64,000 nt of DNA, from NCBI GenBank assembly GCA_002794785.1, contig NBBA01000001.1:3968001-4032000 (forward strand), read 5' to 3'. Under the pieces are notes generated by a model. That model was not told the DNA's origin. It saw only the letters and a list, made by a program, of their open reading frames with translations, and ran no database searches. The position numbers and the translations under genes are program-made. Position 1 is the first letter of the stretch. Every line of letters begins with the position of its first letter. This document shows, in pieces, positions 44,837 through 55,090 of the stretch. Origin of the DNA: Coniferiporia sulphurascens. Its lineage: Eukaryota; Basidiomycota; Agaricomycetes; Hymenochaetales; Hymenochaetaceae.

Positions 44837-45061
44837 CATTTTGCCACTGCTGATGGACTATAGTTGAAATATTCTAAAATAGACAAAATACTTTGTATAA
44901 TCATGTATATCAGTGGCAATACTATATACAGCTATTAACTACAATATAGTAGCATTGAGTGAATATATAGTACTATATATATGCTATAATACATATAGGG
45001 CACAAAAATAGTTGCATATATTGCTATATACCACTATATAGCTCTCCTGCCATACTATATA
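44837..45061. repeat. right terminal TATATAG cluster of the large insertion
   Basis: Many TATATAG, CTATATAG and ATATATAGTACTATATAT units end at the junction with the LINE endonuclease frame. It mirrors the left cluster at 21306-21460. Confidence 0.6.
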
Positions 45062-46107
45062 GGATTTGGGGTTTTCCTGATGTGGGCACGGCATGAGGCG
45101 TCCCACCACTTGACCTTGTGCCCCCCCGGTTTCTGAGAAGAGGGGGGGTGTGATAGATCAGTGGTGAGAACCATAGCGGCATGGATGGCAGCAACTTTGG
45201 CATCAAGAAGGCAGGGAGTGGAGCTGGGAAGGGCGAAGGCCGTGCTAAGAGGCACATCGAGAGCTTCCAACCATTTAGTAGAGAGGGAGTCATCATACCG
45301 TGGGTGGAGGAAGGGGTCAATGTGGGGCGTAGAAGAGAGGGGAACAGACCATGTGATAACCGCATGATCGGAGCCAGAGGGAGAGTCCCACATTTGTGTC
45401 CAGGTATCGCTCAAAGTGAGGTCTTCCAAAGAAGGGGAAGCCCAAGCGAGGTCGATAATGGACTCGGTGAATTGGGTAGAAGGGCGTTGCTGGGTATAGA
45501 AGCCTGGCTGGTTGATCAGATGCATGGCGCATGTGGCAGCCCATAGTTCCAGGGGGTGAGCCTTGTGGGCATCGCTAGCGGAATGGGAGCCATGGTCCCA
45601 ATGGATGGAGTGGAGATTGAAGTCCCCAGCGACCAGCCAGTGTGCACTTGGAGGGAGCATTAATGACACAAGAGAGGAGATGGTATCTTTTTTATTTGCA
45701 TCATGATCGTATACATTAGTGACAAAAAACAGCCCAAGGCCAGTGTCAAAAATTAGCGTGAGTATGTTGTGGGTGGGGGAGTGTGAGGCATCCAACACAA
45801 CCCAGGACAGAGGGATGGACTGGTGAACCAGTGTGGCCACACACAGACATGTTAGTTCAGTGGCCCCAGCAGAGGGGGGCACGAAGACATGGTAGTTGGG
45901 CATAGAGGGGAAGCCGAAGATGGGTGTACCTACTGCATCAACCATAGAGGGGGAGGCACCGATTTGATACCAAGGAGGTTCCTGGAAAAGAATTACTGTA
46001 GGGGGAGGGGGAGCACTAGGGGTAGACGAGAGGGAGTGGACGAGTGCTTCAATGTGCACTTGGGATGTCACAACATTGTGTTGCATAAACGTCCATGGAC
46101 TACTCAT
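45062..46107 (-). CDS. LINE ORF2, apurinic-type endonuclease part
   Basis: ATG 46107 opens ORF2 with WTFMQHNVVTSQVHIEALV, then ILFQEPPWY, LFFVTNVYDHD, WLVAGDFNLHSIHWD, DLAWASPSL and SGSDHAVITWSVPL. These are the exonuclease-endonuclease-phosphatase motifs (Asn of QHN, Glu of QEP, GDFN, the SDH pair) that nick target DNA for LINE integration. All key residues are kept and the frame has no stop. It ends at 45062, where the 23.8-kb insertion starts; the next codons lie at 21305. The ATG overlaps the ORF1 stop (ATGAGTAG), as in many bicistronic LINEs. Confidence 0.92.
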
Positions 46108-47340
46108 GTACCAGGGGTGGTGCGAAAGAGGAATGGGCTCGGCCACGCTGTTTGGGGCAGCTAGAAGAGTCGGCGTGGTGTTCGCCGGAGCAGTTCAAGC
46201 ATTTGGGGGGGTGGGTGCAGGAGGAGGAGGCCAGGAGGGCATCCCAGATGCAGCCAGGGCAGCACATGTGGTGGTCATCAGTATGATGTCAACCTGTGCA
46301 GATAAGGCATGCCCATGGGCGGTTCCTGCAGTTGTTGACAAGGTGGCCCAGGGCAGCACACTTAGTGCACTGGAGAAGGCGAGGGAGATCACGGCAGGCG
46401 ATGAGTTTAAGGCGGCGGCCGAACATGTATATGATGCGGTTCCTCGGGGTGGAGAGGATAGACGTGGAGTGGGAGCCCGTAGGGTCTTCAAAGGAGAAGG
46501 CAATGGGGGCGGACATCATGTCCTCGCCAAGGAGCTTGTAGGCCCGGGTCCAGTCGGGCTCAAGAGTCATTGGGAGAGAGCCTGACTAAAGGGTTCTCTT
46601 GCGAGGCCCACCAAATGACTACACCTTCCTCAGGATATGGGGTTCCCATGCCCCTCTCACTGTCCCCCGAGTTACCCCAGGACGTGTCTGCATGTCAAGG
46701 AATCAACTTAAGCAATGCAGTGGGAATTACCCCCACACATACCCATGGCAGATTTAGTACTCTGCGGCCGGTGAAGGGAACTACCCCCCACCACCCCGGC
46801 TCGCTCTTTCATGATGGAGAAGCCACTACGCCCATAAGGCCGTGAGGACTAACACCCTAGTCGCTACTTAAGTTTCCCGATTCCCCACATGTGCTTCAGA
46901 CCCCAGGTTTAACCCCAGAGAATATGTGGTTAGACTTAGTCACCCCACTTCTGGATCCACAGCATACGGGGATTACCATGTTGCACAGGTGACCCCGGCC
47001 CCCTATCATCAGGAAGACCAAGGAGTTTCCCATATTAACCACCTAAGGACGCTCCCACAGGATGATCCAGAGGCCCGTGCTGACCTGTCTCTAGCCACCC
47101 TTCCACAGCGTCGGGTCAGGGGCATCAAGTCGGCTGGTTCTCACCGCAACAACACGTGTTATGAGACCCCTATTCCTAGGCAAGATGCCATCATTAGAAC
47201 CCTTCTGGGATTTGGGGTGGCAGTTTTTACTGTCAATGCCAGGGACAGTGGGGCTCCTCAAAGGAGATTGCTCGGAACAAGCCGACCCCATAGAGATGAG
47301 GATGATGTCCACCGGACCACCTTGTTAGTAAATTGATGAA
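46100..47340 (-). pseudogene. LINE ORF1 (Gag-like, zinc knuckles) with several stops
   Basis: The 3' part has CTKCAALGHLVNNC, the stretch WACLICTG, CCPGCIWDALL and CLNCSGEHHADSSSC, a cluster of CCHC-like knuckles typical of LINE ORF1 RNA-binding proteins. It ends TAG at 46100-46102. In-frame stops occur at 46289-46291 (TGA) and upstream of ATG 46570 (TAG codons near 46588 and 46618). Between these stops the frame stays coherent (for example VTRGTVRGAWEPHILRKV), so ORF1 probably extends towards 47.3 kb with C-to-T decay. The 5' end was not located. Confidence 0.7.
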
Positions 47341-48552
47341 AATCGTGATCGCCAGATCAATGGATTAGCAAGATCGACATGGCAAGACCCGTAACTGTTA
47401 AGCTTGATGGTTACGTGGGGATCGACATCGGGGCTCCCTGATCATCGGGACTAGTAGTACGGCAGCAGGGCTTCCTAGATGTCGTAAATCAAAGGTGATC
47501 GTTGGTGGGGCTTCCGGATTGACGATGTGGACACGGTATGCTTTCTTAGCGAAGTCGGGTTACGATGAAGCGACTAATGACCAATAGGTACACAGTAGAC
47601 TGGTGGTAGCAGATAATGGGCTTGTATGAACAAAGAGCACAAGCTTAGGGCTTGTGCTACTGAAGTTACATGCTTATATGCTACTCTATGTGTTTGCTAC
47701 TGTAGCGACTTGGTTAGGTGTGTTTACCAGACTAAGGAAGGTCATGGAAACTCAAGGAATGCCTTGGTAATACAAGTATGGTGATCAGTAAGCAAAGCAC
47801 GTCATGATGGTGCAGTAAGGCGTCATCATGGTGTCTTATGGCACAAGGCAAATAAGGAATGAGTAAGGCAGAGAAATGGGGGAGTTGCGCTGACTGATGA
47901 TGATGAAAAGGAAGTGAGTCAGCGCATTAAGGGATAATGAAGGAAAATTGTAACAGTAACTCTAATTGATACCAGGAACCTATGCCAATGCTGTAAAGAT
48001 GCAGATCAAGTAGCATGGAAAGCGTTTAACATTGCATGTGCAACAGTAGGACAGAATGCAGGATATGACAACTGTCAAATTACATTCAATCATACTACAA
48101 AGGAACAACAAGTGGCAGAAAGGCTAGAAGTAATAATTGAACATAGAGTGACTATGTTCTCGTATCAATTGAATAGATATGTAATCAGCACTTACACAAG
48201 AACCAAGATTTATAATCAGCCACATAATGAATTATGTTATCAAAGGGCAGTTATTACATCAACTGATTATGCAGAAGCAGCACACCAAATAGTCCATACT
48301 ATCAATAAACAATTACAAGAACAACTATTCGCATACAAAGCCAACTTCATAGCCAAAGGACACACAACAGTAGATCGAAAGGAACCAAACCAAAGACAGG
48401 AGTTAGTACCAATAGATAAGGAGATCATAATACGATGGTTCAATGATGAACTGTCATATAGAGTCACACCAGGGTACAGCAGGATCACGAATATAAACAC
48501 TATAGGAGTAGAAGAGCTCTTTATGCCAGTAGATGATAGAACACCAGAATGA
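47341..48552 (+). pseudogene. unassigned retroelement-like ORF fragment
   Basis: After removal of the solo LTR 47396-47955 the frame runs from ATGGCAAGACCCGTAAC through LCQCCKDADQVAWKAFNIAC, a Glu/Gln-rich middle (RVTMFSYQLNRYVISTYTRT) and EEIIIRWFNDEL-like sequence to a stop at 48550-48552. Codon use is AT-rich, unlike host genes. The Cys pair and basic composition suggest a retroelement structural protein, but no family could be named. It is followed by an LTR-like region. Confidence 0.35.
47396..47955 (-). mobile_element. solo LTR, TGTTA...TAACA family, copy 7
   Basis: 560 bp in inverse orientation with the 5-bp duplication GTAAC on both sides. It is inserted in the unassigned ORF fragment; removal closes that frame. 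Confidence 0.93.
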
Positions 48553-49260
48553 ACCCCTTTCAATATAACAATGGAAATGACTCAAGATTAGTCTATGGTA
48601 ACAAGCCACAACAAGATAAGATTAAGAAGGCTAGCATAATCGCTGAGCCACACAAGTATATCTAAGCGTTCAGCTAAGATTAGCCAATGGAAGCATGGCA
48701 ATCAATTGAAGATGCAATTGATGGGAGCTAAGTATAGCGCATCGCACAGCAGAACCGATTAGGAAATAATGAGAAGCATCATAGGTATAGTAGTATCTGA
48801 GAATGGTTAACTTAGGTATTATACTGTATGACTCAATGGAAACTCAGGGAAGGTTCTGGCATAAGATAAAGATAGCACGGTAGGCTGTAGAACGTACTGG
48901 AATATATGACTGACTCATAGGAAGCTAAGAATAGTAAATAGCATGTACAGGACTGTACCAGAATATTCCTATGACTTATAAAGCAAGAGTAGTATGTTGT
49001 AGTATCTACCAGAACATAGTAAATAGCATACAACATGTAGGGTATAAAAGCCCAATGTAAAATTGCAGTAAAAAGCAGTTTAATTCATCTCTTGTCTCTT
49101 ACCACCATCATCAGCTCTAACACTCTAGCGAGTGAGGGGTAACAAGCCTACCCTAAACTAACTAGTATTACTGTGTGAATCTGTTATCACTTGTTTCAAT
49201 CCCTTACTCAGGGAGCGAATCTAACACACCTCTCTCCTGAGGACGTTAACGTTGTGTCCT
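48553..49260 (+). other. LTR-like region with TATA box
   Basis: Contains GGTATAAAAG at about 49040, a following pyrimidine-rich start-site-like stretch, and CTCAGGGAGCGAATCTAACA near 49213-49232, which could be an LTR end. It directly follows the retroelement-like ORF, as a 3' LTR would. No second copy is present to prove the limits. Confidence 0.3.
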
Positions 49261-49836
49261 CACCGACAGGCAGGCTAGTGCGCCTCTCTTGTGCCGTTGG
49301 CTAACCCACTGGCATGCTAGAGCCAAGAACTCACACACAGACAGAGAGCCCCCCCTCCCCACCAGAGCCAACCCTCAGATGGGCCAGATAGCAAGGGACA
49401 AACCACAAACCCCCCCAGAGCCCCTCCTAAGCGAAAGAGATGGTGGTGGTAAGAGAACAAGAAGGGATGTCTCACTCTGGCATTCAACAGTATTATCTCA
49501 CAAAAACAAGAATATTTAATTTCAAGGTGCATGCAAGACCTTCTGTAGTTTACCAGTGGTGTGTATTAGCATCCAGTACTTATATACAAAATTTTATGGT
49601 AGGTGAAAAGTTTTTGGAATTTCCAATAGAGACAAGAGCAGGCAAGCTGGAGTGTCTCACAAAAATCGATAATGAGAGATACAGGTCCAGATCTGTTTTT
49701 ATTTCTTATAGGGCAACCGCTACCTCAGATTGCGGCAGTGGTTTGCGGTTTTGGTAGCCGAACGGGCACGTTACCAAAAATTCCGGTACAGTTTCATGCA
49801 CGATCATGATCAAAAATTTGGCAGAGATTTCTGTGC
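49261..49836. other. no gene recognised; contains a TTTTGGTA...TACCAAAA hairpin
   Basis: Low-information DNA between the LTR-like region and the right member of the inverted pair. A TTTTGGTA / TACCAAAA inverted pair lies near 49750-49780. No domain is visible in the frames. Confidence 0.35.
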
Positions 49837-49862
49837 GCAAAACTGCAGCCGAACACGCTCTT
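49837..49862 (-). repeat. right member of the distant inverted pair (GAGCGTGTTCGG...)
   Basis: Read on the minus strand, GAGCGTGTTCGGCTGCAGTT followed by TTGCGC matches 17077-17102 with 3 differences in 26. Both copies also have GATCATGAT shortly inside. Together they bracket about 32.8 kb that holds all the nested transposons. Confidence 0.45.
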
Positions 49863-49985
49863 TTATATATGCGCTCGAGTGCTCTTGCACAATTATCTGC
49901 TGATTGCATGATACAAACCATTATCTACAGCATGCATTCACAAGCTCCATGAATTCCAACAAGCAGTACCGCTAGGTCTTCTCCT

Positions 49986-52900
49986 ATGTACGGGAAGCTA
50001 TCCGGACCATATTCTGTTCAAAATCACAAGGCCGAATTGCTTCAGTAACGGCTATGCATTGAAACAAAGCCGTTTGTTGTTGGTCCTATGCTGGCTAATG
50101 TGTTTCTTGATAGATTTCTTCCTAAGCCTGATAATGCACTGGAGCACAACACACGTCAACTGCCGAATTTCCGGAAGATCTACGAGAATGCAGAATCTAT
50201 GAGAATTGTGAAACATCGCGGTGCCGGCTCCGTCTTAGATGAAGCAAGGATGTATCCGGTATTCGTAAGTTGTACTCACGTATTCCCAGTCGCCAGCCAA
50301 CATTTTCCGGACAGATCAAGTGTATGAAAGAACTCAAATTATGCTCTCTGGAATTTGCTGATACGAACAGTCAAAAAGAAATGGGGGCTTATAAAGGCCT
50401 TAAGCCTGGTGTCTCAGCATATAAAAAGGGGTCTGGAGTCCAGCAAACCAAATTTTCTGAAATGGAGATATTCATCGAATTCAAGACCACCTTATTGGAG
50501 GACCCCTTCAACGTCGCTTCGCTAGATTCCACTAGTGCCAACACGAGAAACAGTTTTGTAAAGAATACAATGATGGGCCAGAAAAACTTGGGCCAGATAG
50601 CTTCATACGCAGCTGGGTAGTTGCTTTCGGACGCACACATTTTCTGTTCTCATCGTTGCCGATAAAGTTCGTTTCATCCGGTGGGATCGAGCTGGGGCTA
50701 TTGTCAGTGAGCCTATTGATTATGGTGAGGACCCGGCCCTTTTTGCAGAATTCTTTCGCCGTTTCGACCAGCTTACGCCTGAGCAGCGGGGTTGTGATAC
50801 GACTGTCACTGTTCCGATGGCAGAGGAACTGGAAAAAGCAAAAAGCGGCTTGTACCCTGATAAAGGTCTCATCAAAAGTGAAGAGGAGAATCGGTCGCAT
50901 TGCGATAAATTTCTTGACCAAGAATTCTTTAAATTTGCTGTCCAGAATGATACATGCATGGAGCCGTCATACTTCGTCGGAACGTGTCCTTCACGCAATG
51001 TGACATCTCTGGTTGGACGTGCTTCCCGGGGCTGTGCAGTGTTCGATTTACAAAGAGAATGTGTTTGCTATCTCAAGGACACATGGAGGATCGACTCTGG
51101 TGTGCTACAGAGAGAGGGCGAGATATACAAGATTCTCGCAGAGCACAATGTTCCATACATTGCACCTCTAGTGGTCGAAGGAGACGTTAACGTGAAAAAA
51201 GCGTGGCCTGCGTATAACCCCTGCATCGCGACCAATACGTTTTCTGCCTCACAAAAGGGCGTGGTCCCAATGGGTAATGATCTTAAAATCTATGCACGTT
51301 GTGCTAGATGATGAGGTGCAGTGGTGAGGTTGAGGCAAAGGTGGGTTATCAGCGTAAACCAATGTATTTCTAGGGCGAGACCAGCTCCCCTTATATACAT
51401 GTTCTGTGGGCTAGTACTACTATAACTATCTAGCTCCTATATTGTATGGCGTTATCGTTGCGTTATCGTTCACTTAGTAAGGTGGTTGTTCATATGACCA
51501 CGTACTATATTTATATCGTTCGTTATATTTATTTAATAAATGAAGTACCTTCAAAGGGCGAAGATACACTTTCTGGAGAACGCCCGTCTTATACGGACAA
51601 CGACATGGATGCCCGGTCTTCTGAACCATATACAGAGACCTCCAGTGCCCGGGTCCAGGTCACGGACAACGTACTTGTAATGAACATTTCACTACCGGCT
51701 GTTGTTAGCTCTGAAGCATTGTCTATTTCCGATGGCGTCGTTGGTGTAGCCACAAAGATGACTGATAGTATCAATGGCCCCTCACTGGAAAACAAAGCAG
51801 GATTGTCTTTCCCCGACATGTTAGCCCAAGGGAAGTTTGATACCATGCACCGTACTATTACGCAGTTGTTTGTGAACAGCTTGTGGGCATATTCTGGGGG
51901 AAGCGGACGCAATATGCACTGCTATGTTCATTACAGGTTGGTTCTTGATGTCGTTGTCCGCGATCTGGGTAGCTTCAAGTCGACGAGGGAGATGATTTCT
52001 GCCATACAGGATGCCATCATAGGTATGTTAAATTGATACGCTTTTAGAACCCTATCGCTCACTTTATGAAATGCAGCACATAGAATGGCATATGAGGCGG
52101 GAATCTTGCACCGTGATATAAGTATGGGAAATATCATGATAACGCATGACGGGAGAGGATTGTTGATTGATTGGGACCTTGCAAAACCTCTGAGCGAAAA
52201 AGGCGGGGTACGATATGGCAGAACTGTGGGATCATTTTCTATCTTTCCGTAGATCTTGCCACGTTCTGACTCGAATCATAGGGAGCATGGCAGTTCATTT
52301 CCGCTGCGTTACTCCAAAATCCAACTACTAAAGAGCACACGTATGTGGATGGCCTGGAATCGTTTCTGCACGTGGCAACTTATGTATGCATGCTTTACAC
52401 AAAATCGAGCTACACAATCGAAGAGGTCAGTAAATACATGTCGATGTTTGACGAGGAAAGCACAATAGGCATGGATGCCGGAGCACACATTGTGACGGGC
52501 AGTGTTTCAAAACATCTGGCACTTTCTAGCAGAAGTTACATTCCGAGCAATTTGTCGTTCCCCAATTGTCCGAATCTGGCTACCCTCTTGGCGCGTGTCT
52601 CTCGATTATTCTATTTCATATACGCAACTTTCTCTGAGATGGAGTCAGTCAGAATGTCGGAACAAACGAAATTGCGAATCCAGAGGTTGGAAGAGAATTT
52701 CGAAGCACAAAAGAAGGAAGAAATCGCATCGATGGACAAGTGGACTGGGGGTGGGGGTACGTACATTGTCGAGCTATTCGAACGAGCACTTCAGGGCGAA
52801 AGCGCATGGCCTGCTGATGACGGCCCACGACAGCCCAGTTTCTCCATTCAAATCACTTTATCCGAGATGGTTACCGGCATCAAAACCAAGGCACAGGTGG

Positions 52901-53103
52901 AGAGCCAGGTACAGTCACGCCCGAGACAAGAGATATCTTATCCCATCGTTATGAGCATGCCTGGAAGAATGCATAGCTTTACGGACGATGGTATCAGTTT
53001 TGGATTATCTAAGTCTTTGCATGAAGAAGACGATCTAGGATCCCCACGGAAGAAGCGTCGCATGGAACTGCTTGAGCCAGCATTAGAACCTCCCTTGGAG
53101 TAA
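49986..53103 (+). pseudogene. FunK1-type protein kinase pseudogene
   Basis: FunK1 kinases are a fungal-specific family expanded in mushrooms. Pieces in order: GPMLANVFLDRFLPKP, an intron at about 50264-50314, MGQKNLGQIASYAA, VRFIRWDRAGAIVSEPIDYG, LTPEQRGCDTTV, then (after the LTR) the kinase core GILHRDISMGNIM and GLLIDWDLAKPL, with introns at about 52024-52077 and 52230-52281, and a C-terminus ending in a basic stretch (SPRKKRRMELLEP). HRD and DWD (for DFG) are the family's catalytic motifs and are intact. Lesions: TAA 50046-50048 (Gln CAA would fit), a frame loss near 50612 (SYAA into QLGSCF), and a solo LTR at 51281-51538 in the middle. It could instead be a recent loss-of-function allele. 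Confidence 0.82.
51281..51538 (-). mobile_element. solo LTR of the Copia family, copy 3
   Basis: 258 bp in inverse orientation, with a perfect 5-bp duplication AATGA on both sides, inserted in the FunK1 gene. Removing it and one duplication closes the kinase frame exactly. Confidence 0.95.
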
Positions 53104-54124
53104 AAGCACACCAAACGGGCTTTGCTATGATGTACAGTACTGTAATACCACTGCTATTTGTACTTTCAATTCATTATAGACACACTTCACTTGACGGGAA
53201 TGTTTCTGTAAATAATTACTGTCGTTTCATATATATTGTCAGCAAAAGCCAAAGCTCGAGCAAATTTCGCTGCGTTGTGCTGCAAAAATGACGGAAGAAA
53301 CACTGGGGGCAGCCAAAGTAAAAATGAAGTGCTGCTTTATATTGTTTCTGTTACAATAAGCTCGAAATGGACAAGTTATCATATGTAAATATTGAAAGTT
53401 ATTCATAAAAGTATTATAGTCATAAGACCACTAACACAAGAATAACACAACGACGACGCAGCTTTGCACCGGTAGGCAAATGATATTGCCCCTACACAAA
53501 AAACCAACTTGAAAGGGAGCCTGTCAGATTTAGTTGGATTCACCTACTGTCTGATGAACATAATGTGCACAGGTTATTAGTTTTGCAGAATACGACTACG
53601 GACGCTCAACCTACACACTGGCATTGGCCTCAGTTCTCGACAAATCCTTATCTCCGGCCGGCATCACCGACGAATAGTGTCCCCTATGGATTTTGACACG
53701 TCTGTTTAATTCCATTTTTTGTTGATGGCTATTTTGAGGTCGGCGCACACGGTACTGTATATAAGTATGTGTCTGCAATCCGAATTCAGTTTGAATCTCA
53801 TACATAGGCTTTGGTACATTAAGTCAGTCAAGGATGATTTATTCGTAGGTGGGAGGGACTCCAGCAGGTTTTGGCGTCCTTCTCAGATTAGATGGAATTA
53901 CGGTAATACTCTGCGCACCTGTACGACCAGACATCGCCCGGTGGGATGCTGTATACGATCTTGAAGTACAGACTATCGACAAGGTAACAGCATCCGCGCC
54001 CAAGTTTGGTCAAGGAAGCATTCAGAATTAGAAACTCTTATTAGGAGCGAGAAACGACACGGAAGACTGATAGTAAGAGTTAGAAATCTAGAACCCCCTT
54101 CTCATGCCCAGTCATGTGATCAGC
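53104..54124. other. intergenic, one short unassigned frame
   Basis: A plus-strand frame at 53849-54031 (with VLLRLDGITVILCAPVRPD) looks mildly coding but has no recognisable domain or start. The rest is AT-rich. It could be the end of a lost gene. Confidence 0.35.
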
Positions 54125-54733
54125 CTACCCCGTCCTCAAAATTAAATGAACACCGCTCTCCGTGGAGGTGATTTCGCTGATTTGACCAACGGGAAGCGCA
54201 TAGGTCGCGTCCTCGAATGGTTTCTGCATCTGGCCCCTCCCAAACCACCCGAGGTCGCCACCGTTCGAGTGCGAAGAGCAATCCGAGTTGGCAGACGCGC
54301 ATTTCGCGAACTTCTCCGTATCCCCGTTGATTTGTGCCGCATATTGGCGTAATATTTCAATAGCCTCCTCCTTCGAACGCGTGATATTGGCCTGCGAACG
54401 TACGTATGAAATAGCTTAGATTGGTAATTGTAAGGGTTTAGCACACCTCCTTCCAGCTCGACGGGCGGCGACTTCCATTGTGTTTGACCAACAAATGGCT
54501 TGCGCGCACCTGAACAGGCTCTTCGCGTCTCTCGTTGAGAAGCTCGGCACCTGGCAGCGCCTTGATTTCTTCTGCGGTGAGACCAGGGGGCGTCGTCCAG
54601 CTAGAGGTGTTGGTCTCCCTGTTCAAGAAGTACGGCCGGCCCCGCGAGTTGGACATGAGCACCTCCCAAGGCTATATAGACGGTCTCCTTTGGTTAGATT
54701 CCGAGCGGTGCACGCAGACAGAGTACCGACCAT
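54125..54733 (-). CDS. ESS1: peptidyl-prolyl cis-trans isomerase, Pin1/Ess1 type
   Basis: Isomerises phospho-Ser/Thr-Pro bonds, acting on the RNA polymerase II tail and cell-cycle proteins. Exons on the minus strand: 54733-54731, 54671-54447 and 54391-54125, giving 164 aa. The WW domain is at residues 3-34 (PWEVLMSNSRGRPYFLNRET then SSWTTPPGL). The rotamase has RASHLLVKHNGSRRPSSW, SKEEAIEILRQYAAQI, FAKCASANSDCSSHSNGGDL and FGRGQMQKPFEDATYAL. The active-site Cys and the phosphate-binding basic cluster (KHNGSRRPSSW) are present. The first coding exon is the ATG alone: the intron starts at 54730 with GTCGGT, has CTAACC before the acceptor and is 59 nt; no other upstream ATG stays open to the WW domain. 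Confidence 0.92.
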
Positions 54734-55090
54734 GGTGTATGTTGCTATCAGACGTGTGGTTGGATGATTGATGTGGTTGTATGCTCAGAGGTAGATGTGA
54801 CCGATCGGGATGGGCGCCTGCGAACAGACATGCCGTTCGTGTAAGCGGCGCGCTGGACCCAGTCCGACCGGCCACACCATTACTTTCTCAGCACATTATT
54901 CGTATACGACGAGCTTGGCCCCCGCGGACATAATTGAGCAAATAGGAACCGCGGACAGCAATTTGTGAGTGCAGTTGCTGCGGCCAGAAAGTACTACCAG
55001 TGACGTCGAGCAGTTGCGGGTGTTTAGTCTTTGCTCCCAACCGCATCCTCCTCGGCATCCTCTTCCAAACCAGTCGCCCACTGACTTGCG
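54734..55090. other. divergent promoter region
   Basis: Shared upstream region of the Pin1 gene (-) and the Skt5-like gene (+), about 360 bp. No TATA box is obvious; both genes may use TATA-less promoters. Confidence 0.4.

Larger units (their letters stand above)
21306..45061 (+). mobile_element. 23,756-bp cargo-bearing insertion with TATATAG ends, Plavaka-associated
   Basis: Starts TATATAGTACTATATA and ends ACTATATA; the right end read in reverse is TATATAGTATGG, so the shared TIR is only about 9 bp (TATATAGTA), followed by many TATATAG or CTATATAG units at both ends. Removing it joins LINE ORF2 endonuclease and linker in frame (length is 2 mod 3, exactly as required), which defines the boundaries. 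No clear target duplication is seen; a 1-bp G duplication with slightly shifted ends would also keep frame. It contains a Plavaka-type transposase and companion gene near the right end (both broken), a DUF6532-type gene, five solo LTRs of one family, a full Copia element and two solo LTRs of its family, plus host-like genes and fragments between about 32.2 and 40 kb. Plavaka is a CACTA-related superfamily described in basidiomycetes; assigning the outer ends to Plavaka is inferred. Confidence 0.72.
17690..47340 (-). mobile_element. Tad-like non-LTR retrotransposon (LINE), interrupted by later insertions
   Basis: Reading the minus strand from 47.3 kb down, the parts come in the normal LINE order: ORF1 with CCHC knuckles (to 46100), ORF2 endonuclease (46107-45062), linker (21305-20960), reverse transcriptase and RNase H (20402-17824). 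Two insertions interrupt ORF2: the 23,756-bp element at 21306-45061 and a 557-bp solo LTR at 20403-20959. Removing each restores the ORF2 frame, so these are parts of one copy about 5.3 kb long before insertion. The 3' boundary near 17690 is uncertain; an 8-bp-stem hairpin lies there. Several in-frame stops make the copy inactive. Confidence 0.85.

Noticed and set aside
17824..46107. The two LINE regions as separate LINE copies
   Set aside because: They are complementary parts with no overlap, the same strand, and an exact in-frame junction; two independent truncations at the same codon are very unlikely.
46926..47336. 136-codon plus-strand ORF as a gene
   Set aside because: It is antisense to the inferred LINE ORF1 5' region and has no recognisable domain; treated as a shadow.
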